8,570 nucleotides of DNA from NCBI GenBank assembly GCA_937876275.1, contig CALFIA010000283.1, positions 1 through 8,570 of the forward strand, in the 5' to 3' direction. Below, one piece after another: positions 1-6,307 of this stretch. Under the pieces are notes generated by a model. It saw only the letters and a list, made by a program, of their open reading frames with translations. It was not told the origin of the DNA and made no database searches. The position numbers and the translations under genes are program-made. Position 1 is the stretch's first letter; every line of letters begins with the position of its first letter. This stretch comes from an uncultured Actinomycetes bacterium (GTDB lineage: Bacteria > Actinomycetota > Actinomycetes > S36-B12).

Positions 1-66
1 GTAGACGGTTCCCACCTCGAAGTCCTCGAGGAAACGGCCGAGCTGTGCGGGAACGATGTTGGTCAT
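1..66 (-). CDS. MaoC family dehydratase, N-terminal fragment (probable)
   Basis: Only the first 22 codons lie in the window; the gene continues past the left edge. The fragment reads MTNIVPAQLGRFLEDFEVG followed by TVY. The pattern G-R-(F/Y)-x-E-D-F-x-V-G-x-x-Y near the N-terminus is typical of MaoC-like (R)-specific enoyl-CoA hydratases, hot-dog-fold enzymes that hydrate or dehydrate acyl-CoA substrates in the cytoplasm. The catalytic Asp/His part is outside the window, so activity cannot be judged. The ATG is preceded by a weak GCAGGA-like ribosome site. The gene lies 62 bases downstream of the DUF3040 gene on the same strand, and that gap contains a perfect 10-base palindrome (79-88) but no convincing terminator, so co-transcription is possible. 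The call rests on one short motif and could be wrong. Confidence 0.55.
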   Translation of the reverse strand, partial: MTNIVPAQLGRFLEDFEVGTVY

Positions 67-128
67 GCCTGCATCCTGCCGCATGCGGGCTCACTCAACC
101 TGGGGTTGGGGTGTGAGGTGCGCGACTG

Positions 129-515
129 CTACTCGCCGTTGCGCTCGCGCCAGCGCTCTTCCATGCGATCCATGAACCCGGGCTTGGCCGGCTTGGCCTT
201 GGCAGCGGGCTTCGCAGATTCGCCTTCGGAAGAGCCGGAGATCACGACAGGTGCACGGAAGGCTGAGTAGGTAACTGCGGCTCCGAGAAGCATGACGACG
301 AAACCGACAACACCAAGGGCGATGATCATGGTGGCAACCCCGGCGATGACCAGGCCCATACCCGCGAAGATCGCGAGCACGCCCAGCGCAGCCTTGCCAC
401 GTGAGCCACGGCCAGCCGTGGTGGTACGCAGGTTGTTGGCGAAGGTGGGATCTTCTGCGTAGAGGGCACGCTCCATCTGCTCGAGGAGGCGCTGCTCATG
501 CTCGGAGAGTGGCAT
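129..515 (-). CDS. DUF3040 domain-containing membrane protein
   Basis: A 128-residue protein beginning MPLSEHEQRLLEQMERALYA, the characteristic N-terminal signature of the actinobacterial DUF3040 family. After a soluble head of about 40 residues, two adjacent hydrophobic segments (about residues 42-61 and 63-85) predict a membrane hairpin. A low-complexity Ala/Lys/Pro linker (about 95-112) and a charged C-terminus (MDRMEERWRERNGE) follow. The frame stays open upstream to about 767, but the start at 515 is chosen because the family signature begins there and a near-perfect Shine-Dalgarno sequence sits just in front. The molecular function is unknown. In many actinobacteria a DUF3040 gene lies between dinB and the mraZ division cluster (from memory); here dinB is upstream as expected, but the next gene looks like a MaoC dehydratase, not mraZ. 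Confidence 0.9.
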   Translation of the reverse strand: MPLSEHEQRLLEQMERALYAEDPTFANNLRTTTAGRGSRGKAALGVLAIFAGMGLVIAGVATMIIALGVVGFVVMLLGAAVTYSAFRAPVVISGSSEGESAKPAAKAKPAKPGFMDRMEERWRERNGE

Positions 516-519
516 CGTG

Positions 520-528
520 ACCTCCTTT
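520..528 (-). promoter_or_regulatory. strong ribosome binding site of the DUF3040 gene
   Basis: On the minus strand the sequence reads AAAGGAGGT followed by a 4-base spacer and ATG. It is nearly fully complementary to the 16S rRNA 3' end and is the strongest such site in the window. It fixes the DUF3040 start at 515 rather than at the longer upstream option, and suggests high translation. Confidence 0.85.
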
Positions 529-566
529 ATCCCTCGCAGTGGGTGGCCCGAACGGCCGCTCCCATA

Positions 567-595
567 AATATAGGCGGGGTTTCCGACATTGGAAA
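567..595 (-). promoter_or_regulatory. possible sigma-70-type promoter for the DUF3040 gene
   Basis: On the minus strand a -35-like TTTCCA (590-595, 4 of 6 matches to TTGACA) is followed after 17 bases by the -10-like TATATT (567-572). The AT-rich TATATTTAT stretch stands out in a GC-rich background and lies about 50 bases before the DUF3040 start. The -35 element falls inside the inverted repeat at 576-599, so hairpin or protein binding there could affect the promoter. Predicted by eye only. Confidence 0.4.
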
Positions 596-599
596 CCCC
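576..599 (-). terminator. inverted repeat / probable terminator after dinB
   Basis: Perfect 9-base arms (GGGGTTTCC and GGAAACCCC) separated by 6 bases, starting 20 bases after the dinB stop codon. In the dinB direction the RNA stem is followed by GCCUAUAUUUAU, which is U-containing but not a clean U-tract. Position and symmetry fit a terminator for the polymerase operon. The same repeat could be an operator, because it overlaps the putative -35 element of the next gene. Confidence 0.6.
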
Positions 600-618
600 A
601 GCACCCCCTCGTGGCGGA

Positions 619-1857
619 CTAACCCTCCTCGTCGACCTCATATTCGACCAGACGCGCCGGCCGAACAGCCTGGGAGCCGAAGCGGGCCCTGAGGGAATCG
701 ACGGCCAGTTCGGCCTCGCGATGCCCGAGCTCGGGCTCGCCCAGGGCCAGCTGGCGGCTGGCCTCATCAGCAGGAATCAGGCCCTCGGCCTTCACCCCGA
801 CCAGGCGGATCCGTGCCCGCTGCAGGCCCAGGGCCTCGTAGAGCATGCGCGAGGTGTCGTAGAGCTCCTTGCCGACATCGGTCGGGCTGGTCAGGGTGCG
901 CGAGCGAGTGATCGTGGTGAAGTCAGAGAAGCGCACCTTGATGGCAATAGTGCGTGCGACATACCCGGCCCGACGCAGACGGCCGCCTACCTGATCGGCG
1001 AGGGCGCGCAGATGCGCGTGAATCATCTCAGGGTCGTCGACATCACTTCCGAAGGTCTCCTCATTGCTGATGCTCTTCTCCGGCTCATGCGGAAGCACTG
1101 ATCGCTCATCGCGACCCCAGGAGAGCTCATGCAGATGAGCTCCGGACGCATCACCGATCGCGCGTTGCAGCGTGGCAACCGGGGTATTCGCGATATCGCC
1201 GACGGTGCGCAGGCCGAGGCGCACGAGTTGCTCCTCGGTCTTCTCGCCCACGCCCCACAGTGCACCGACCGGCAGCGGATGCAAGAACGCGATGACCTCA
1301 TTCGCCGGGATCACCAGCAGGCCATCGGGCTTGCAGCGCGTGGAGCCGAGCTTCGCGACGAACTTGCTGCTCGCGACACCGACCGAGCAGGTAATGCCCT
1401 GCTCGTCGGAGACCCGCGAACGAATCAGTTCGGCAATCGAGGTCGGTGACCCGAGTCTGCGCACCGCACCCGACACGTCAAGGAATGCCTCATCGAGACT
1501 CAGTGGCTCGACCAGCGGAGTGATCGACGCGAAGATCGCCATCACTCCGCGACTCACCTCCGCATACAAGCCATGGTCGGGCTCGATGAAGATCGCATTA
1601 GGCGCAAGCCGGCGCGCGCGCGAGACCGGCATCGCGGAGTGAATGCCCAATGCTCGAGCTTCGTACGTGGCCGAGAGCACGACTCCCCTACCCGCACTAC
1701 CGCCGACGACCACAGGCAAGCCATGCAGTTCAGGCCGGGTACGCAGTGACACCGACGCATAGAAGGCGTCCATGTCGACGTGCAGGATCGTGCAGCCGGT
1801 GTCGTCGGTGCCCAGACCGAGTACGCCCTGCTGGCGACGCACCTGGTTACGACTCAT
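619..1857 (-). CDS. dinB: DNA polymerase IV (Y-family, DinB), translesion polymerase
   Basis: A 412-residue Y-family polymerase, slightly longer than E. coli DinB (351) because of an N-terminal extension of about 20 residues. It copies damaged templates with low fidelity and no proofreading. The first catalytic motif is HVDMDAFYASV (Asp28, with Tyr33 at the steric-gate position). The second is SLDEAFLDV (Asp122, Glu123). The palm continues with CSVGVASSKFVAKLGS (157-172), the thumb helix-hairpin-helix contains WGVGEKT (201-207), and a little-finger domain covers about 270-405. All three metal ligands are intact, so this is an active polymerase and not an ImuB-type pseudo-polymerase. A QLALGE segment (369-374) might serve as an internal clamp-binding peptide, which is uncertain. 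The gene starts 77 bases after dnaE2 ends, on the same strand, so it probably belongs to the LexA-controlled operon. The ribosome site (GCAGGATG) is weak, which fits low expression. Confidence 0.95.
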   Translation of the reverse strand: MSRNQVRRQQGVLGLGTDDTGCTILHVDMDAFYASVSLRTRPELHGLPVVVGGSAGRGVVLSATYEARALGIHSAMPVSRARRLAPNAIFIEPDHGLYAEVSRGVMAIFASITPLVEPLSLDEAFLDVSGAVRRLGSPTSIAELIRSRVSDEQGITCSVGVASSKFVAKLGSTRCKPDGLLVIPANEVIAFLHPLPVGALWGVGEKTEEQLVRLGLRTVGDIANTPVATLQRAIGDASGAHLHELSWGRDERSVLPHEPEKSISNEETFGSDVDDPEMIHAHLRALADQVGGRLRRAGYVARTIAIKVRFSDFTTITRSRTLTSPTDVGKELYDTSRMLYEALGLQRARIRLVGVKAEGLIPADEASRQLALGEPELGHREAELAVDSLRARFGSQAVRPARLVEYEVDEEG

Positions 1858-1896
1858 ACACCCATCATCCTGCGCTCATCATCGGTAATGCGTCAT

Positions 1897-1957
1897 TCAC
1901 TCGCACCCGGGCTGCATGCTCATCTCCGCAGCCCCTACTCACTTGCACCCGGGCTGC
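1897..1957 (-). repeat. 19-base direct duplication at the dnaE2 3' end
   Basis: Two copies of a 19-base sequence (1897-1915 and 1939-1957) differ at one base and are 42 bases apart. The copy nearer dnaE2 encodes its last residues (RSPGASE) and the first base of the stop codon region. The other copy lies in the dnaE2-dinB gap. It looks like a local tandem duplication of the gene end. Confidence 0.7.
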
Positions 1958-4900
1958 GATGCCACAGCGCCGATGACGGCTTGCGCACATCACCGCCCGC
2001 CGGGCGTACATCGGCGTACGGCGACTGCCGATAGCCGCTGGAGTGCACGAGCACTCGACGGCGCGAGGTATCGGGCTCAGGCTGATCGCTGTCGATCATC
2101 TGCCATACCGCGGCTGCGCCACCGACCCGCCAGACCTCGCGCACCTGCCCGAGTTCCCAGCAGCCGGTCGCCCGCACCGAGACACCACGCGGGCCGGTGC
2201 GGCGCACGAACCCACGAATCAGCATCACCCAGGAACCGAAGACAGTTCCCGCGAAATCACCCTGGGCATCGTCGAAGAAGGTGGCATCGACCGGGCCGGT
2301 GGAATCGTCAAGGGTCACGAAGATGACACGACGACCACTGCGCACCGGCGGGGTCTGCACCGAGACCTTCACCCCGGCGATCAGCACCTGCTGCTGCGAC
2401 CGGCAGTTCAGTAGTGAATCGGCATGGGTCGCGCCGATCGACTGCAGCAGATCAGAATAGAAATCCATCACGTGATGACTGACATCCATGCCGAGCACAT
2501 CAATCTCGGCGCGCACGCGATCAGCGGCACTCATCTCGGGCAGCCCTGACGGAGTGAGAGTGGCAAGGTCGTCGACGAGATCGAAGGTCAGCTGCGATGT
2601 GCTGACACCTGCGCCCATGCGCTCGAGATCAGCAACCTGCAGCAGCAGATCGCGCCGAGTCAGTGCACCGCGGCGCTGCGTGCCGCCGAATCGATAGAGC
2701 GAGTCGAAGGCACCGGCGACCACGAGGTTCTCGGCCACCGGCCGCGAGATACGCGCTCGATGCCACAGATCAGCCAGCGAGGAGTACGGGCGGCCGTTGA
2801 TCACCCGCTCGACTTCGTCATCGCTGATGCCTTTCACATCGCTGAGCGGAAGGCGAATGCCCTGCTTGCCTTCATCGTCGACGACGAGGCGATAGACGTC
2901 GTCGGACTCATTGACGTCAAGACCATGGATCACGACACCGAAGTGACGAGCATCGTCGAGGATCAGCCGCTTCGGATACATGCCCGGGTCATGGGTGAGC
3001 AGGCCCGAATAGAACGCAGCCGGGTAATGGGTCTTCAGCCACGCGGATTGATACGTGGGCAGTGCGAAGGCTGCGGCATGCGCCTTGCAGAACCCGAAAG
3101 AAGCGAAGGCACGCAAGACCTCCCAGACCTGCTCGACGATGGTGAGTCGATAGCCGCGCCGCAATGCAGCCGGGTAAAACCAGGCACGCACATCGTCGAG
3201 ACCTTCAATAGAACCCATTGACCGGCGGATCTCATCGGCTTCGGCCAAAGAGCAGTCGGTGAACACCGCGAGGATGCGCAGCACCTGCTCGTGGAAGACG
3301 ACGACACCGTAGGTCTCCTCCAGTGCCGGACGCAGGTCATCGTGCAGGTACTGCGCCTCGCACCAGCCCTGTCGCGCACGAAGAAAGGGAGTGATCATGT
3401 CGGACTTCACCGGCCCCGGACGAAACAGCGAGATATCGGTGATGAGATCGCCGAAGGTCTCGGGCGCGAACTTGCCGATGAGCTCGCGCTGCCCCGGCGA
3501 CTCGATCTGGAAGCAGCCCAGGGTGCGTGTCGTGCGAATCAGCTCAAAGGTTGCCGGGTCATCAAGGCCTTCGGAGTCGAGCTCGATCACCTCGCCGGTG
3601 ACGCGCTCGGTCTCGGCAATCGCGTGCGCCATCGCGGACTGCATACGCACGCCCAGCACATCGAGCTTGAGCAGACCAAGACGCTCGACGTCGTCCTTAT
3701 CGAACTGACTCATCGGGAAACCTGCAGCGCTGCGCTCGACCGGTGTGCGATCGAGCAGCGTGGCATCGGAGAGCAGCACCCCGCACGGGTGCAGGGCCAC
3801 ATGACGCGGCAGGCCATCAAGGCCCTCGACCAGCGAGAGGAAGGAGTCGAGCTCACCACGCGCGGCCATGCGACCGAATCCTGAATTGCGCAGCTCGGGC
3901 AGATCAGCAAGGGCAGCACGCGCCTTACTGGCACGAATATGCGGGAACGACTTCGCGAAGGCGCCCACCTCGCCAGGGGGCATACCGAGCGCTGCACCGA
4001 CATCGCGGATCGCGTGGCGCACGCGATAGGTCTCCATCATCGACACGCATGCGCAGCGCTCCTCGCCGAAGCGTTCGAGGATCCAGTCGTAGATCTCCTC
4101 GCGACGCGCGGATTCGACATCGACATCGATATCGGGCAGCTCACGCCGCAAGGGAGACAGGAAGCGCTCCATCAGTAGCCCGTGCCGAATCGGATCAACA
4201 CCGGAGATACCGAGTAGATGATTGACGAGACTGCCGGCACCTGAACCACGTGCAGCCACGCGCACGCCACGACCCCGAATCAGCGCGACGACCTCGGCCA
4301 CGGTGATGAAGTAGCCGGCGAAGCCGACTTCAGTGATCGTGCGCAGTTCATCCTCGAGCCGATCGGCGGCCTTCATCCGCTCGGTCTCGCGCGAGTAGAT
4401 ACGCGGAATGGCATCGAGGCAGCGTGATCGCAGGAGTTGATCGGCATCGTGATCGGCGGCAACACCGCCCAGCGAGATCTCCAGCTCGGGAACGAAGACT
4501 CCCCCGATGCCGAGATCAGCCGACGGATCCAGCGCACATTGCTCAGCCAGGGCCATGGTCTCGTACTGCAGCGCTGCAGCACTGCTGCCCGCAGCGCGCG
4601 TGATCTCCTGAGCGATCTGATCGAGCTCGACTGATGACTTGAGGTACGCCTCGCCGTTATCGCGTTCGACCTGCGCGGAGGTCAACGGAACTAGGCGCCG
4701 CGCGGCATCGAGGACATCAGCGATTCGTGCCTGCTCGCTATCGCGGTAGCGCACAGCGTTGGTGAGCACGGCGCGCACCTGCTGCTGCCCGGCGAAGCCA
4801 AGAAGTCGGGCCGCATGCGAGGTGGAGTAGCGATGCCCGGCTCTCCGACGATGCGAGGTGATTGCAAGACGCAGGTCAGCGCCGAAGATCTCACGCCACT

Positions 4901-5429
4901 GATCAAGTGAGCGCGCAGCTGCCCGCTCGCCGTGGGCATGCAAGTGCTGCGCAACCTCAGAGTCAGCGCCGAGCAGGGCAATGACACCTGCGTGATGCTC
5001 GCCGAGTGCTTCATAGCTGAGCACAGTGCGCCCACGCACCTCATGCGCGGCGCTGATGAGCCGACAGAGCGAGGCCCAGCCTTGCGCGCCGCGAGCCAGC
5101 AGCACGACACGTGCACTGCCCTCATCGACGAAGGCACCACCACGAGCCGGGGTGCGACGACCCGTAGTGATCGCGGGTGCCGCATGGGCCGGTTCGATCG
5201 CGAGATCGACACCGAGGATCGGTGCGATACCTGCACGCTGGCAGGCCAGCGCCCAGCGCACTGCGCCGTAGACGCCATCTCGATCGGTAAGTGCCGCGAA
5301 GGACTGGCCGTGCTCGGCTACACGTTCAATCAATGCATCAGGAGTTGATGCGCCGTATTGCAGGGAGAACCCGCTTGCCACCTGCAGGTGGGCCCAGTTA
5401 TCGCTCATCGTGAAGTGCTCATCAGTCAT
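1935..5429 (-). CDS. dnaE2: error-prone DNA polymerase III alpha subunit (DnaE2/ImuC type)
   Basis: A 1164-residue C-family polymerase. It starts with a PHP domain (about 10-320) whose first motif reads HLQVASGFSL where metal-binding homologues have H-x-H, so the PHP metal site is probably dead. The palm has ARGSGAGSLV (393-402), LPDIDVDV (Asp433, Asp435) and LLKLDVLG (Asp590), the three catalytic aspartates. Further family motifs are LFRPGPV (668-674) and FHEQVLRI (712-719). Helix-hairpin-helix (about 857-911) and OB-fold (about 1013-1055) regions follow. QLTFDL (946-951) resembles a beta-clamp-binding motif. The C-terminus LWHRSPGASE is like that of related actinobacterial proteins as I remember them. 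Length and motifs favour DnaE2 over replicative DnaE1. The frame is open upstream to a TTG at 5537, but that would translate a hairpin-rich leader, so ATG 5429 is chosen; ATG 5408 is an alternative. Neither has a good Shine-Dalgarno sequence. dinB lies directly downstream. Confidence 0.92.
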   Translation of the reverse strand: MTDEHFTMSDNWAHLQVASGFSLQYGASTPDALIERVAEHGQSFAALTDRDGVYGAVRWALACQRAGIAPILGVDLAIEPAHAAPAITTGRRTPARGGAFVDEGSARVVLLARGAQGWASLCRLISAAHEVRGRTVLSYEALGEHHAGVIALLGADSEVAQHLHAHGERAAARSLDQWREIFGADLRLAITSHRRRAGHRYSTSHAARLLGFAGQQQVRAVLTNAVRYRDSEQARIADVLDAARRLVPLTSAQVERDNGEAYLKSSVELDQIAQEITRAAGSSAAALQYETMALAEQCALDPSADLGIGGVFVPELEISLGGVAADHDADQLLRSRCLDAIPRIYSRETERMKAADRLEDELRTITEVGFAGYFITVAEVVALIRGRGVRVAARGSGAGSLVNHLLGISGVDPIRHGLLMERFLSPLRRELPDIDVDVESARREEIYDWILERFGEERCACVSMMETYRVRHAIRDVGAALGMPPGEVGAFAKSFPHIRASKARAALADLPELRNSGFGRMAARGELDSFLSLVEGLDGLPRHVALHPCGVLLSDATLLDRTPVERSAAGFPMSQFDKDDVERLGLLKLDVLGVRMQSAMAHAIAETERVTGEVIELDSEGLDDPATFELIRTTRTLGCFQIESPGQRELIGKFAPETFGDLITDISLFRPGPVKSDMITPFLRARQGWCEAQYLHDDLRPALEETYGVVVFHEQVLRILAVFTDCSLAEADEIRRSMGSIEGLDDVRAWFYPAALRRGYRLTIVEQVWEVLRAFASFGFCKAHAAAFALPTYQSAWLKTHYPAAFYSGLLTHDPGMYPKRLILDDARHFGVVIHGLDVNESDDVYRLVVDDEGKQGIRLPLSDVKGISDDEVERVINGRPYSSLADLWHRARISRPVAENLVVAGAFDSLYRFGGTQRRGALTRRDLLLQVADLERMGAGVSTSQLTFDLVDDLATLTPSGLPEMSAADRVRAEIDVLGMDVSHHVMDFYSDLLQSIGATHADSLLNCRSQQQVLIAGVKVSVQTPPVRSGRRVIFVTLDDSTGPVDATFFDDAQGDFAGTVFGSWVMLIRGFVRRTGPRGVSVRATGCWELGQVREVWRVGGAAAVWQMIDSDQPEPDTSRRRVLVHSSGYRQSPYADVRPAGGDVRKPSSALWHRSPGASE

Positions 5430-5461
5430 CTCGCCAGCAGTGAAAAAGGAAAAGGGGATGC

Positions 5462-5508
5462 CAGTGAGCTGGATTCGACACGGGAGGACGCCCGAATCCA
5501 GCTCACTG
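5462..5508 (-). terminator. 16-bp terminator-like hairpin in the dnaE2 leader
   Basis: Perfect 16-base inverted arms (5462-5477 and 5493-5508) enclose a 15-base loop. In the transcribed direction the stem is followed, after about 8 bases, by CUUUUCCUUUUUC, a pyrimidine-rich run that ends about 15 bases before the preferred dnaE2 start. This is the layout of an attenuator or weak intrinsic terminator placed between the HEPN gene and the polymerase genes. The loop on the RNA contains CCUCC, an anti-Shine-Dalgarno-like string. Full termination would leave almost no room for a separate dnaE2 promoter, so regulated read-through is more likely. Confidence 0.65.
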
Positions 5509-5513
5509 ACGCA

Positions 5514-5533
5514 CTCGGGCCAAAGAACCCGAG
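5514..5533 (-). promoter_or_regulatory. second hairpin of the dnaE2 leader
   Basis: Six-base perfect arms (CTCGGG at 5514-5519 and CCCGAG at 5528-5533) with an 8-base loop. On the RNA its 3' arm GCCCGAGU can instead pair over 8 positions (one G-U) with AUUCGGGC, which spans the 5' arm and loop of the terminator-like hairpin. The two states exclude each other, as in classical attenuators. This is a structural inference from the sequence only. Confidence 0.45.
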
Positions 5534-5537
5534 GCAA

Positions 5538-5559
5538 CTCGGCAGCGGGGGCTGCCGAG
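5538..5559 (-). promoter_or_regulatory. first hairpin after the HEPN gene
   Basis: Perfect 9-base arms (CTCGGCAGC at 5538-5546 and GCTGCCGAG at 5551-5559) around a 4-base loop, beginning 18 bases past the HEPN stop codon. It is very GC-rich and stable but has no U-tract after it in the transcribed direction. It could act as a 3'-end stabiliser, a pause hairpin, or the first part of the leader structure before dnaE2. Confidence 0.6.
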
Positions 5560-5576
5560 AGTTACCTAGGAGATAT

Positions 5577-5990
5577 CTAGGAGATTCCGAGGATTGACAC
5601 GATGCGCACGAGGAAGGCATCCGCATCGCGAAGAAGGTCATTGGCCTCACGGGTCGAGATGCACTTCACGCCGGCCTCGGCGGCGGAGCGCTTCTTGGCG
5701 CTGAGGGCGAAGAACTGCGACCACTCGGTGAGCTCGGGCGCAACCGTGGGCAGCACCACCCAGACACTGCGCACCTGACGGCGACGGTGATCGGGGCCGG
5801 TGCGAGCGGCGACGAGTGCCGCAGCAGCACGCAGTGCGCACAGATGCGCAGCGACATAGCGCTCAGCGGGGTCAGTGGCGATATGTGCCTCGGTCAGACT
5901 GCGCCGAGCCAAGATCACGAGGTCATAGGTAGATGTGGGAAGGCTCTGCAGAGGTGCAGTTACGGGTGCTGCCAGGGTCATGGTCGACAT
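5577..5990 (-). CDS. SAV_6107-type HEPN domain protein
   Basis: A 137-residue, mostly alpha-helical soluble protein. The block ERYVAAHLCALRAAAALVAA (43-62), the segment VWVVLPTVAPELTEWSQFFA (about 77-96) and the C-terminal helix with REANDLLRDADAFL (about 114-127) match what I recognise as the actinobacterial SAV_6107 HEPN family. HEPN domains are four-helix bundles, many of which are metal-independent RNases using an R-x4-6-H motif. Arg44 and His49 here give R-x4-H, but whether they sit at a catalytic position in the fold cannot be told by eye. The start at 5990 has GGAGAG four bases upstream. DUF6504 lies 19 bases before it and dnaE2 147 bases after it, so it is the second gene of a LexA-controlled DNA-damage operon. 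Its role there is not known to me; an RNase or a polymerase accessory are both possible. Confidence 0.8.
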   Translation of the reverse strand: MSTMTLAAPVTAPLQSLPTSTYDLVILARRSLTEAHIATDPAERYVAAHLCALRAAAALVAARTGPDHRRRQVRSVWVVLPTVAPELTEWSQFFALSAKKRSAAEAGVKCISTREANDLLRDADAFLVRIVSILGIS

Positions 5991-5994
5991 CGAT

Positions 5995-6000
5995 CTCTCC
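5995..6000 (-). promoter_or_regulatory. ribosome binding site of the HEPN gene
   Basis: GGAGAG on the minus strand with a 4-base spacer to ATG 5990. It favours this start over the in-frame ATG at 5981 (MTLAAP), which has no comparable site. Confidence 0.6.
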
Positions 6001-6009
6001 GTCTTCTCG

Positions 6010-6282
6010 TTAATCGATAACCCGCAGCAACCTCCAGCGATCGGAGGTCACGCACAGGTCGTACACACCGGATTGCCCGGTACGCGTGATGGCTTCGACC
6101 CGCCAGACGGTGCGCCGCGCCGGCGCCCCGTGACCCTTCCCGTGGTGTGACCACCACGGCACTGCCTCGACCCAGGACTCGAGTACCTCGCGAACGAGAT
6201 ACCGCCGACCCCGCCAGCTGAAATCAACCGGCCCCTGCCCACCCGAGCGCACCTGCACTCGGCCGTAGTAGCGATGACTCAC
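6010..6282 (-). CDS. DUF6504 family protein
   Basis: A small protein of 90 residues, rich in aromatic and basic residues. The pattern F-x-W-R-G-R-x-Y-x-V-R-E-V-L-x-x-W-V-E (21-39) and the C-terminal Y-D-L-x8-W-x-L-x-R-V (74-88) match what I know as DUF6504, a small actinobacterial family often encoded next to dnaE2/dinB-type genes. Its function is unknown. Tryptophans spaced on predicted beta strands suggest a compact beta-rich fold that might bind protein or nucleic acid; that is inference. The start is set at GTG 6282 because GAGG precedes it by 5 bases and the family similarity begins there. An in-frame GTG at 6300 would add six residues, but its AGGTGA site is too close. It is the first gene after the LexA-box promoter, and the stop is 19 bases before the HEPN start. 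Confidence 0.78.
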   Translation of the reverse strand: MSHRYYGRVQVRSGGQGPVDFSWRGRRYLVREVLESWVEAVPWWSHHGKGHGAPARRTVWRVEAITRTGQSGVYDLCVTSDRWRLLRVID

Positions 6283-6307
6283 CACTACCTCGCATCTCAC
6301 TCACCTG

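Noticed and set aside
79..88. Palindrome CCGCATGCGG before the MaoC-like gene
   Set aside because: Ten bases only, no U-tract and no repeat elsewhere; insufficient to call an operator or terminator.
516..767. Upstream extension of the DUF3040 frame into dinB
   Set aside because: The family signature starts at 515 directly behind a near-perfect Shine-Dalgarno sequence; the extension overlaps the dinB coding end.
4566..4579. 14-base perfect palindrome CTGCAGCGCTGCAG inside dnaE2
   Set aside because: It encodes ordinary Ala/Leu/Gln codons in a GC-rich gene, with no supporting context.
5378..5391. 14-base perfect palindrome CCACCTGCAGGTGG near the dnaE2 start
   Set aside because: It lies within coding sequence for the PHP motif, and one palindrome of this length is expected about every 16 kb by chance; no partner site is seen.
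5430..5537. N-terminal extension of dnaE2 to the TTG at 5537
   Set aside because: It would translate through the hairpins, has no ribosome site, and the extra residues resemble nothing in the polymerase family.
5458..5580. Plus-strand 40-codon ORF (ATG 5458) with an AAGGAAAAGGGG sequence in front
   Set aside because: The purine run is the complement of the pyrimidine tract after the dnaE2-leader hairpin, and the ORF is built from the inverted repeats. It has no promoter or recognisable protein; most likely chance.
5566..5585. Direct repeat of CTAGGAGAT, 11 bases apart, at the HEPN stop codon
   Set aside because: Only nine bases; it may be simple slippage and there is no sign of an attachment site or insertion.
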